Of a stretch of 32,886 bases of DNA, positions 1-8,870 are shown one piece after another. Where the stretch lies: positions 1 to 32,886 of the forward strand of contig SUYX01000018.1 of NCBI GenBank assembly GCA_015060225.1, read 5' to 3'. Within the stretch, counting starts at the first letter, position 1, and every line of letters begins with the position of its first letter. The translations under genes were made by a program, and so were the position numbers. The stretch is from Bacteroidales bacterium. GTDB taxonomy: Bacteria; Bacteroidota; Bacteroidia; Bacteroidales; UBA932. Under the pieces are notes generated by a model. It ran no database searches, was not told the DNA's origin, and saw nothing but the letters and a program-made list of their open reading frames with translations.

Positions 1-1
1 C

Positions 2-157
2 AAAGAGCATATCATGGAGTGGGATATAGAAATCACAAATGACATATCAGAACAAAAAGCAATTGGTAAATTCTTTAGAAGTCTAGATCAAAAGATTGAA
101 TTAAACCGCCAAATAAATGATAATTTAACATTTACACGAAACATATTATCAGCTTAA
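2..157 (+). CDS. hsdS: Type I restriction-modification specificity subunit (HsdS), C-terminal end only
   Basis: The reading frame is open from the window edge and ends in TAA, giving 51 residues. It contains the segment EQKAIGKFFRSLDQKIELNR, the typical end of a type I S subunit: the conserved helix after the second target-recognition domain that packs against HsdM. HsdS chooses the DNA sequence that the HsdM/HsdR complex methylates or cuts. The stop lies 37 nt before hsdR, so the two are probably one operon with hsdM further upstream. The target-recognition domains are outside the window, so specificity cannot be judged. Confidence 0.85.
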   Translation, partial: KEHIMEWDIEITNDISEQKAIGKFFRSLDQKIELNRQINDNLTFTRNILSA

Positions 158-194
158 CCTATTCACGAATAATTATTTAAGAAATCCATATACC

Positions 195-3100
195 ATGTTC
201 TTACATTTCACAGAAGACTCATATGAGAATGCACTTATCGGACTGTTCAAGTCGATGGGATATGAGTACGCATATGGACCGGATATAGAAAGGAATTATC
301 AGGAGCCATATTATCTTAACCAGATATGGGCTTCCTTGCCGATTGTCAATCCGTCAAAACATCATAATGCCATTGCAGAGGCTATCAAGAAACTCACCAA
401 TATTGATTCGGGTGATCTAACCCAGAAGAATGGTATCTTCATGGATTACCTGCAGAACGGTATTCCGGTAGCATATCATGATGGAAAAGAGATACGCCAT
501 GACATTGTATATTTGATTGACTACGGGAATACGCATAGGAACACTTTCCAGATTATCAATCAATGGACATATGTTGAGAAGTCTGAAAAGAGGGCCGATC
601 TGATTGTGTTTGTGAATGGCCTGCCACTGGTATTGATTGAACTGAAGTCTCCATCCCGTGAAGAGACTGATGCATCTGCTGCATACAGGCAGATAAAGAA
701 CTACATGTATGAGATTCCATCAATGTTCACATACAATGCCTTCTGTGTGATGAGCGATATGATGTGCTCTAAGGCTGGTACAATCACCAGTAGTGAGGAC
801 CGCTTCATGGAATGGAAGACAAAGGACGGAAACTATGAAAGCACACAATACGCAGACTACGACACATTCTTTGAGGGTATTTTCCCGAAGGATCGTCTTC
901 TTGATATTATAAAGAACTTCACATGCTTCTCGCACGAAGAGAAAGGTGCAGCTAAGATTCTGGCAGGATATCACCAGTATTTTGCAGTTAGAAAGGCTGT
1001 GGAGAGAACAGTGAAAGCAACTAACGGTGACGGTAAGATTGGAGTATTCTGGCACACTCAGGGCAGTGGTAAATCACTGTCTATGGTATTCTATGCGCAT
1101 ATGATTCAGGAGGCCCTTTCTCAGCCTACTATTGTTGTCATTACAGACAGAAACGACTTGGATGATCAGCTTTATGCTCAGTTTGCAAAATGCAAGGATT
1201 TCTTAAGACAGACTCCAGTGCAGGCACAGAATAGAGAGAATCTACAGGAACTCCTTAGGAAAAGAGAGGCAAATGGTATAATCTTTACCACTATGCAGAA
1301 GTTCCAGGAGTCAAATGAGCCGTTATCAGAGAGGAAGAATATTGTGGTTATGACTGATGAGGCACATCGTGGCCAGTATGGATTTGAAGAGAAAGTAAGT
1401 GCAGACGGAAAGATATCTGTTGGAATGGCCAGAGTTATTCATAACTCATTGCCTAATGCGTCATTTATAGGTTTTACTGGAACACCTATATCCGCTAAAG
1501 ATAAAGATACACAGGAAGTTTTTGGTGAATATATTGATATATATGACATGACTCAAGCTGTCGCAGATGGCGCTACATGCGCTGTTTTCTATGAGTCTCG
1601 TGTCATTAACCTTAATCTTGATGATGCCACATTAAAGTTGCTGGATGATGAGTATGAGCTTCTTGCAAATGAAGGGGCAAGTGTTGAGCAGATAGAGGCA
1701 AGCAAGAAGGAAATGGCCCATATGGAAGCTATTCTTGGCGCACCTGAAACAATAGATTCACTTTGTTGTGACATACTTAAGCACTATGAAGAAAACAGGC
1801 AGTATGAACTTACCGGTAAGGCTATGATAGTTGCATACTCCCGTCCAATAGCAATGAAAATATATGAAAGGTTGTTGGAACTTCGTCCGGAGTGGACCGA
1901 GAAAGTTAAGGTAATCATGACAGGAGGTAATAATGATCCGGAAGAATGGCATGAGATTGTCGGGAATAAGCAATACAAAAAGGAGCTTGCCAAGAAGTTT
2001 AAGGATGACAATGATCCTATGAAAATTGCTATTGTTGTGGATATGTGGCTTACCGGGTTTGATGTGCCTTCTCTTGCTACCATGTATGTGTATAAACCAA
2101 TGACCGGTCATAATCTTATGCAGGCAATTGCTCGTGTGAATCGTGTTTTTAAAGATAAAGCAGGTGGGCTTGTTGTAGATTATATTGGTATAGCTAAGGC
2201 GCTTAAGGAAGCAATGAGAGATTATACCAAACGCGACCAGGATAAATATGGAAACCCGAATATTAAGGAGACAGCACTGTTAAAATTCAAGGAAAAGCTT
2301 GAAGTGTGCAGAGGATTAATGCATGGGTACGATTATAGCGCGTTCAAAGAGTGTAGTGATACAGAGAGGGCAAGAATTATTAAGGGTGGAGTAAACTTTA
2401 TGTTTGCGCCTACTAAGGAGGAAGATTATAAGAATTTCTTAAAAGAAGCAGGACTGCTCAAAAATGCAGTGAGCCTATGCAGAAGCCTTTTGCAGGAAGA
2501 GGAAAGATATGAATCAGCTTTCTTTGAAACGGTACGTACTCTTCTTAACAGGATGACTGGTAAAGGGACTATTTCTAAGAAAAGTATCAATGAAAGGATT
2601 AGTGCGCTCCTAAGCCAAAGTGTTAAGAGTAATGGCGTCATAAATTTGTTTTCTGATGTTAAGGCAGAGTTTTCACTCTTTGATGCTGCTTTCTTGGATG
2701 AAATCTCCAAAATGAAGGAGAAAAACATTGCAATTGAATTACTTAAGCGATTACTTGCTGAAAGAATTCATATTTATAAAGAGTCAAATATTGTGCAATC
2801 ACAGAAGTTCTCTGAAATGCTTAATATGACTCTATCCAACTACCTCAAAGGGATGATTACTAACGAGGAAGTTATTGAAGAGCTTTTGAAAATGGCTCAG
2901 GATATTGCAAATTCAGAGTCACAGGCCAATGAACTTGGTCTTTCAAAAGAAGAGAAAGCGTTTTATGATGCACTTACCCAACCTAGAGCTGTACAAGATT
3001 TCTATACCAACGAGCAACTTGTAGAAATGACTAAGGAACTTACTGATACTCTCAGGAAAAACCGTACAATAGACTGGCAAAAGAAAGAATCTGCAAGAGC

Positions 3101-3239
3101 AGGTATGAGAAGATTGATAAAACGTCTTTTGAAGAAATACAAATATCCACCAGAGGAGGAGCAAAATGCCATGGATATTGTCCTTAAGCAATGTGAGCAA
3201 TGGGCTGATGTGGAGCCTGAGTATGCATATTATGACTAA
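195..3239 (+). CDS. hsdR: Type I restriction enzyme, restriction/translocation subunit HsdR
   Basis: This 1014-residue protein has the usual length of an HsdR. It is the ATP-driven DNA translocase and nuclease of a type I restriction complex and cuts DNA lacking the host methylation. In order it shows an N-terminal PD-(D/E)XK nuclease (D135, then E149 and K151 in LIELK), a superfamily 2 motor with Walker A TQGSGKS (288-294), DEAH box (388-391) and a GFTGTP motif III, a second RecA-like lobe ending in an ARVNRVF motif VI, and a helical C-terminal region that would bind the methylase core. All key motifs are intact. The ATG at 195 is the first good start after hsdS. Its base composition is closer to the host chromosome than that of the genes from 4122 onward, which suggests a different origin. 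Confidence 0.95.
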   Translation: MFLHFTEDSYENALIGLFKSMGYEYAYGPDIERNYQEPYYLNQIWASLPIVNPSKHHNAIAEAIKKLTNIDSGDLTQKNGIFMDYLQNGIPVAYHDGKEIRHDIVYLIDYGNTHRNTFQIINQWTYVEKSEKRADLIVFVNGLPLVLIELKSPSREETDASAAYRQIKNYMYEIPSMFTYNAFCVMSDMMCSKAGTITSSEDRFMEWKTKDGNYESTQYADYDTFFEGIFPKDRLLDIIKNFTCFSHEEKGAAKILAGYHQYFAVRKAVERTVKATNGDGKIGVFWHTQGSGKSLSMVFYAHMIQEALSQPTIVVITDRNDLDDQLYAQFAKCKDFLRQTPVQAQNRENLQELLRKREANGIIFTTMQKFQESNEPLSERKNIVVMTDEAHRGQYGFEEKVSADGKISVGMARVIHNSLPNASFIGFTGTPISAKDKDTQEVFGEYIDIYDMTQAVADGATCAVFYESRVINLNLDDATLKLLDDEYELLANEGASVEQIEASKKEMAHMEAILGAPETIDSLCCDILKHYEENRQYELTGKAMIVAYSRPIAMKIYERLLELRPEWTEKVKVIMTGGNNDPEEWHEIVGNKQYKKELAKKFKDDNDPMKIAIVVDMWLTGFDVPSLATMYVYKPMTGHNLMQAIARVNRVFKDKAGGLVVDYIGIAKALKEAMRDYTKRDQDKYGNPNIKETALLKFKEKLEVCRGLMHGYDYSAFKECSDTERARIIKGGVNFMFAPTKEEDYKNFLKEAGLLKNAVSLCRSLLQEEERYESAFFETVRTLLNRMTGKGTISKKSINERISALLSQSVKSNGVINLFSDVKAEFSLFDAAFLDEISKMKEKNIAIELLKRLLAERIHIYKESNIVQSQKFSEMLNMTLSNYLKGMITNEEVIEELLKMAQDIANSESQANELGLSKEEKAFYDALTQPRAVQDFYTNEQLVEMTKELTDTLRKNRTIDWQKKESARAGMRRLIKRLLKKYKYPPEEEQNAMDIVLKQCEQWADVEPEYAYYD

Positions 3240-3251
3240 CTTAAATGAATT

Positions 3252-4061
3252 ATGAAACAACCAGGATACGTATACATTCTTACCAATCCATCTTTCAAGG
3301 AGGATTGGGTGAAAATTGGTAAAAGTTCAAGACCGGTAGATGTAAGGTCAAAGGAATTGGATAATACTGCAGTGCCTTTGCCTTTTGAGATTTTTGCCAC
3401 TCTTAAGACTGAGAAGTATGATAAGGCTGAGAAGTTGATACATCGCTATATTGAGCGTTTTACCAACTTGCGTATCCGTGACAATAGGGAGTTCTTTAAT
3501 GTTAAGCCTGAGGATGCGTTGGCTATATTCAGAGATGTGGCAATGATTTTGGATGATGCGGAGATTGATGAGGTTTATAAAAGGTCGGTAAATGGAGAAG
3601 AGGACGAAAAGTCAACATCACCCCGCATAAGACGTACACCAGAGAGAGCAGAGCAATATACTTGGCTAATCTCCGCCAATACAAAATATTTTAATCTTGA
3701 GGGATGCATACAAAAATATGGAGTGGTGTATTGGTCTCAATATTTCCATTATCAGACAGGAGATACTATTTATGTATATAATTCCAGTCCCGACAGTTGT
3801 ATCCGTTATAAGTTCATAGTTGAAGGCCACGATTTGCAATTCAGTGCAGAGATGGAACAAGAAAAGGAATTTCATGCTGACCCAAAAGATTTTGAAAATA
3901 CCAAACTGCACAACCGCTTTGCGAAACTGAAGTTTGTAGACAAGACATCTTCAGACAGACTGTCACTTGTTCATCTCATGGATCATGGTTTGGGTATGGC
4001 TCCAAGGGGTGCTGTGCATCTTACTGGTGAGTTATTGGAGTATATTGAGAAGAATTTCTAG
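3252..4061 (+). CDS. GIY-YIG nuclease (T5orf172/MUG113 type) fused to a PUA/EVE-like domain
   Basis: The 269-residue protein has two parts. Residues about 5-100 look like a T5orf172-type GIY-YIG nuclease: YVYILTN at 6-12, KIGKS at 21-25, an R32/E35/L36 helix, and NREFF with E80 as likely metal-binding glutamate. A charged linker (about 112-135) leads to a beta-rich segment (136-268) starting YTWLISAN, with GDTIYVYNS and a late PRG, resembling PUA/EVE-like folds. EVE-type domains in other proteins recognise modified bases and are often fused to nucleases, so a modification-dependent nuclease is a reasonable inference. The gene starts 12 nt after hsdR, so it is probably read from the same transcript. 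The domain match is by eye; the nuclease half is firmer than the EVE half. Confidence 0.7.
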   Translation: MKQPGYVYILTNPSFKEDWVKIGKSSRPVDVRSKELDNTAVPLPFEIFATLKTEKYDKAEKLIHRYIERFTNLRIRDNREFFNVKPEDALAIFRDVAMILDDAEIDEVYKRSVNGEEDEKSTSPRIRRTPERAEQYTWLISANTKYFNLEGCIQKYGVVYWSQYFHYQTGDTIYVYNSSPDSCIRYKFIVEGHDLQFSAEMEQEKEFHADPKDFENTKLHNRFAKLKFVDKTSSDRLSLVHLMDHGLGMAPRGAVHLTGELLEYIEKNF

Positions 4062-4121
4062 CAAACATTATAACGGATATTAGTTGTAAGTGTTGAAATA
4101 AAAATCACACAAGAGATATAA

Positions 4122-7100
4122 ATGGCAAAGTATAATAAAGGTGATAGTGTTACGTTCGTTGAAACTAACGAGTCAGGAGTGATAGTTGAGGTATATGCTC
4201 CATACAAGGGAAAACAACAATATGCGGTGCGTTGGATTAATTCCGGTGATATATCTGATATTCTAGAATCCAGATTAGAACCTGAACGTAAACTAGAAAA
4301 TGCATTTGATATGCTTCAAGCTGGAATCTATAGTGCATTTGTGGATTTTGCACGCCTTAATACGCAATATAAAATAGAAAACACGAGCATAAATACTATT
4401 TCTTCTTTAAAAGCCTCTCGCACAATTTTTAAGCCATATCAATATAAACCGTTATTGAAATTTCTAAACTCAGATTCAAGAAGAATTTTAATTGCTGATG
4501 AAGTTGGCCTTGGAAAGACGATAGAAGCTGGACATATAATGTTAGAATTAAAAGCAAGAAATGAACTAGGTAGTGCTATAATAGTTTGCCCCAGCTCTCT
4601 ACAAGATAAATGGAAAGATGAACTTGAAACTCGTTTTGACCTACGCTTTAAAAAATATGAGCATAAGTTAGACTTTATTGCGGATATAGAAAGTCATCGT
4701 CCAATATATGGAATTTTAACATATGAAAAAATAAGGACATCAAGTCATAATGATTTAGGTGAAATTTTAGAGGAAAAACAGGTCTTTATTGATTTAGTGG
4801 TATGTGATGAAGCTCATAGAATGAGAAATAGTGGAACTGATACTTTTGATGGAGCAAAGAAGTTTTTGACGGCAGCTCGTTCTGCAATATTTATGTCGGC
4901 TACTCCGATTATGTTGCATGAAGGGAATTTATTCACATTGCTTAATTTATTGGATCCGTATCAATTTAAGTCAGAAGAAGTCTTTAGGAACTTAATGAAT
5001 GCAAATAAACCTTTTGTGGCTGCCATATCCGAATTGAATGCTAAGTTGCCTTTTAAGGATATTGCGCAACGCTTGATGGATGCAGAACTAAGGTATGAGT
5101 ATAAATATAGCGGAGATGACAAGTATAAGTGGACTGCTATTTCTGTCAAGGAAGATTATAAATCCAACCCACTATTTAATAAAATTATAGCAGATCTTAA
5201 TCAACTAGAGGAAACAGATCACAATAGGGTAAAGATTCAATATGACATCTCGTCAATAAGCATTTTAAATAATATCTTTTCTCGTACTACCAAAAGGGAT
5301 GTGACGACAGACTGGAGTCAGGCAATACGAATGCCTAACACTATTACTATAAAATTGACAGAATTTGAACGCAATTTATATGATGATTATCTAGAAAACA
5401 AGTGTGCAGAGGAAGGTGTCACAATTTATGATGCCAACCCTTTGTTTCTTTCAAGTTTGAAGAAGACATTGGCTAGCAGTGTTATTGCAAATACCACAGA
5501 ATGGGAAAACAAGACGGATCTTCCCTATGACTCAAAGTTTGAAGCACTAAAGGAGATTATTGACGATGTTTTAAAAAAGCAAGGGAAGAAACTTATTGTC
5601 TTTGCAACTACAATTCGTACCCTTAAATATTTGCAATATAGACTAATGCTTGAAGGAGTTGAATCTCTAATGATTTATGGAGGAATTAAAGAACGTCAAC
5701 AAATTGTTTGCCGGTTTCAGATGAATAAAGACTTTAATATATTGTTATCATCAGAGGTGGGAGGAGAAGGTCTTGATATGCAATTTTGTGATACGATAGT
5801 TAATTATGATTTGCCATGGAATCCAATGGTTGTAGAGCAACGAATAGGACGCATAGATAGATTTGGACAGACGTCAGAATATGTCTATATCTATAATATC
5901 TTAGTTAAGGGAACATTGCAAGAGAAGATATATGGCCGATTGTTGAATAGAATAGGAATATTTAGGGAATGCATAGGAGATATCGAGGTAATTTTAGACA
6001 GATTCCTTGAAAAAGAAAATATTAAGGGGGTGGATTTTGTCAGCTATCTGGAAAGAGAGGTGGATAATCCAAATCTAACTGAGGATGAAGTTAATAGGAA
6101 ACTAGATAGTATAAGAAAAGCTATTGAACAAGTTAAATTTGATGTGGATCAACTAACAAAAGGATTAAGCGATAGCTTAACCAATGATATGTATTTCAAA
6201 GAAGAAATAAATAAGATTAATAATCATAATAGATATATAACAGAGACGGAACTTATTAATTATGTCAATAGTATTATAGCAAATAAACTAAAGACTGTCA
6301 GGCTGAAGAAAATAGATAAATTCGTTTACAACATAGCACTTCAAAAAGGAGATGCTAAGGCATTAACAAATTTTTTAATTACAAATAAGCCGAATAAGAC
6401 TGATATCAACTATTCTGAATTTCTAAATTATATTAGGGATGAATATATTATACCAATAACTTTTAATCAGGAGTATGCCTATGAGAATAAAGGAATTCAG
6501 TATGTTAATTCATATCATCCTCTAACTATGGCTATTACTGAATATTATAAAAAGGAAAAAAAAGCTAGTGGAAATACCTTTAGGATGGTGCTTAGGAAAG
6601 CGGATGTTGATAATAGGTTAAAAACTGGTGTATATATAATGGGGGTTTATCTATTGGATATTCAGCGCGAAGTCTTTCATAGTGTAAAGCACACACAACT
6701 GCTTATACCTATTGTTTTTGATTGTCAAAATGAGGATTTTGTTGATGATGAGGAACTTAATGAAAAAATATTTTCAGCTTCGCAAGTCTTTTCAGAAATT
6801 GAGGATGAGATAGGACCCCTTGATGTATCTTTTCCATTGCAGATGGCATTTTCAGAAAAAATATCAGAAGTTCAAGATAGATATAAAGAAGACTATAATA
6901 TCAGATCTGAATCGAATAAAATTGTACTTCGTCAACGCATTGTGTCTCAATATGAAAAAAGAATACAAAGTCATTATGATAGGATTGATGAGTATCAGTA
7001 TAGCTATGATCCAAATAAACTTAAGCTTATACCAGCATTGAAAGGAAAAGTAAAAAAATGGGAAGAAGAATTGCAAACAGAACTCATGGAACTAGATAGG

Positions 7101-7160
7101 TCAAAGATTGCTGTTAATCCAAATAAACTTGTGTCATTAAGTGTAATAACTATTAAGTAA
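4122..7160 (+). CDS. SNF2/RapA-like helicase with N-terminal SH3/Tudor-like segment, first gene of a putative defence operon
   Basis: This 1012-residue protein begins with a small beta-rich segment (about 1-55, GDSVTF, GVIVEVY, QYAVRWIN) resembling SH3/Tudor or KOW folds. A SNF2-family motor follows: motif I DEVGLGKTIEAG (126-137), DEAH (229-232), MSATP (258-262), and the second lobe with GGEGLDMQF and motif VI QRIGRIDRFGQ (573-583), characteristic of RapA-like members. The last 400 or so residues are a Lys/Asp/Ile-rich region I do not recognise. SNF2 proteins move along or remodel nucleic acid using ATP; DISARM DrmD is a related defence helicase. The stop overlaps the next start by one base (TAATG), indicating coupled expression. 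Codon use is very AT-rich, unlike hsdR upstream. Confidence 0.88.
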   Translation: MAKYNKGDSVTFVETNESGVIVEVYAPYKGKQQYAVRWINSGDISDILESRLEPERKLENAFDMLQAGIYSAFVDFARLNTQYKIENTSINTISSLKASRTIFKPYQYKPLLKFLNSDSRRILIADEVGLGKTIEAGHIMLELKARNELGSAIIVCPSSLQDKWKDELETRFDLRFKKYEHKLDFIADIESHRPIYGILTYEKIRTSSHNDLGEILEEKQVFIDLVVCDEAHRMRNSGTDTFDGAKKFLTAARSAIFMSATPIMLHEGNLFTLLNLLDPYQFKSEEVFRNLMNANKPFVAAISELNAKLPFKDIAQRLMDAELRYEYKYSGDDKYKWTAISVKEDYKSNPLFNKIIADLNQLEETDHNRVKIQYDISSISILNNIFSRTTKRDVTTDWSQAIRMPNTITIKLTEFERNLYDDYLENKCAEEGVTIYDANPLFLSSLKKTLASSVIANTTEWENKTDLPYDSKFEALKEIIDDVLKKQGKKLIVFATTIRTLKYLQYRLMLEGVESLMIYGGIKERQQIVCRFQMNKDFNILLSSEVGGEGLDMQFCDTIVNYDLPWNPMVVEQRIGRIDRFGQTSEYVYIYNILVKGTLQEKIYGRLLNRIGIFRECIGDIEVILDRFLEKENIKGVDFVSYLEREVDNPNLTEDEVNRKLDSIRKAIEQVKFDVDQLTKGLSDSLTNDMYFKEEINKINNHNRYITETELINYVNSIIANKLKTVRLKKIDKFVYNIALQKGDAKALTNFLITNKPNKTDINYSEFLNYIRDEYIIPITFNQEYAYENKGIQYVNSYHPLTMAITEYYKKEKKASGNTFRMVLRKADVDNRLKTGVYIMGVYLLDIQREVFHSVKHTQLLIPIVFDCQNEDFVDDEELNEKIFSASQVFSEIEDEIGPLDVSFPLQMAFSEKISEVQDRYKEDYNIRSESNKIVLRQRIVSQYEKRIQSHYDRIDEYQYSYDPNKLKLIPALKGKVKKWEEELQTELMELDRSKIAVNPNKLVSLSVITIK

Positions 7161-8857
7161 TGTCTCAGATTATTAATATAGGGTTGGATTTTGGTACACA
7201 TCAGACTAAGGTTTGTATTGAAAATTCTACAGATCCAAGGAATATTACATACACATTTATGAAATTCTATGAGGGAACGATAAGCGAGACTTATTTTTTT
7301 CCTTCAATTGTTCAAGTCAACAAGGATGATACCATCTCGTATGGAAAATTTGATAATAATACAGCTAAATGTATTAAGCAGAACATTACTAAGGGTAAAA
7401 AACCTAAGTTAATTTTGCCTGAAGTACCTAAAAAAGAAAGATATCCCGTAAAGCCGAATGATATAAGTATACTCTCGTTTAATAAGTTTCAAAGTAATCA
7501 AATTAACAAGATTGTCTCAATAGAAGAAAATAGACTGCATAAAAGCTTAAGGAAAGATGAGAGGAAGAAGTTGATATACAAACTTTCTACGCAAACACAT
7601 GATATCAATCACATGAAATTACTATATCAAAGATATGTAGATGAAACACGGGCTAGAAATAGAAAACAATATAATGAATGGAAGATTAAAGTCGATAGAA
7701 TAGATGATAATTATAGGGCAAAGGTACATGGGTGGAAACAAAAATGCTGTGAATTAAAATCAGATTATGAGAAAGAATTAAGGAAATGGGAAAAACCAAC
7801 TAGCAATAAAAAGTATCAAATTTATAGATATTTTAAAATTGCATCTTTTTCAAAACATTATGAGTGGAATATGGATATTGACCCTATAACAGTGTCAATT
7901 TGGTATATTACGTATGTTCTATTTCAAATATATAAGGTTGTAGATAAAAGCGCAACTGTTCAAATGGGCATTCCCCAGAGTATAAGTGATGTAAGTCACT
8001 CAAAGTTGCAGATTAAAAATGCTGAAAGGATATTTTATTCTGCATATAGATTATATTCAAGTTATGAGGATGAAAAAGAATTTCTTAATGCAAAAGTTTC
8101 ACAGCTATTAGAGCGAACAAAATGTGAATTTATTGAGCCTGATTATAATATAGAACCGGGGCTTTTGGTTTTACCAGAAGCCTTCGCGAGCCTTATTACT
8201 TTGACAAAAGAGGGCAAGATTAACAGAGGCCTAAGTCTATTGATGGATATAGGTGGTGGTAGTACTGATATTTCTTTATTTAATGTTATTAATAGAGGCA
8301 GAAACACATTACCCAATATATCTCATATACTTTCAATTCATAAAGGATTAAACCATTTGTTTAAGTCGTATTTTGATGATCATGATGTTGAATCAATAGA
8401 AGATGTAAGAATATTATTTCAGAGAGGGCAGAATGGGTTTTCAAAGTATGTGGATCAATTTTGTAAAGATATAGCAAAAGACATACAAGAGAGTATTTAT
8501 TCCCCATTAATAGAGGCTTCTCAGCATTCAGGAATAAATAGTTATAAGGTTAAAGATGCTCTACAGGGACGTCCGGTGATTTATACTGGAGGAGGTGGTG
8601 TATTTGATATATTGATAAGAAGAATTCATGTCTTTACAGATCCTATGAGTATTTCTAAAGATTTTATTTCATTGAAGAATATAACCAATAAAAATCTTAC
8701 CGATATAGAGTTGTCAATACTATCAGTTTCATATGGTTTGTCTGTGGCACAAATTAAAGAACCAGAAATGACGCCACTAAAAAATCTTTTTGATCATATT
8801 AAGATTATTTTGGGAGAGAAAAATAACTACGAGCACGGCATAACTGACGTTGAGTAA
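7160..8857 (+). CDS. Actin/Hsp70-like ATPase with large charged insertion, second gene of the putative defence operon
   Basis: The 565-residue protein has the three nucleotide-binding signatures of the actin/Hsp70 superfamily: phosphate-1 GLDFGTHQTK (8-17), phosphate-2 MDIGGGSTDISL (362-373) and adenosine motif YTGGGGVFD (475-483). It is not DnaK. A Lys/Glu/Arg-rich, probably helical insertion (roughly 115-215) interrupts the N-terminal lobe, and the protein ends about 80 residues after the adenosine motif, with no substrate-binding domain, lid or EEVD-like tail. Such proteins act as ATP-dependent switches or chaperone-like assembly factors. Its one-base overlap with the helicase gene and the nuclease just downstream suggest it regulates or assembles a helicase-nuclease complex. 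That role is inference. Confidence 0.82.
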   Translation: MSQIINIGLDFGTHQTKVCIENSTDPRNITYTFMKFYEGTISETYFFPSIVQVNKDDTISYGKFDNNTAKCIKQNITKGKKPKLILPEVPKKERYPVKPNDISILSFNKFQSNQINKIVSIEENRLHKSLRKDERKKLIYKLSTQTHDINHMKLLYQRYVDETRARNRKQYNEWKIKVDRIDDNYRAKVHGWKQKCCELKSDYEKELRKWEKPTSNKKYQIYRYFKIASFSKHYEWNMDIDPITVSIWYITYVLFQIYKVVDKSATVQMGIPQSISDVSHSKLQIKNAERIFYSAYRLYSSYEDEKEFLNAKVSQLLERTKCEFIEPDYNIEPGLLVLPEAFASLITLTKEGKINRGLSLLMDIGGGSTDISLFNVINRGRNTLPNISHILSIHKGLNHLFKSYFDDHDVESIEDVRILFQRGQNGFSKYVDQFCKDIAKDIQESIYSPLIEASQHSGINSYKVKDALQGRPVIYTGGGGVFDILIRRIHVFTDPMSISKDFISLKNITNKNLTDIELSILSVSYGLSVAQIKEPEMTPLKNLFDHIKIILGEKNNYEHGITDVE

Positions 8858-8870
8858 ATATATAACTAAA

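Noticed and set aside
7160-8857. Housekeeping DnaK or MreB
   Set aside because: The phosphate motifs fit the superfamily, but the charged insertion, missing substrate-binding domain and operon context do not fit DnaK, and the protein is too long and divergent for MreB.
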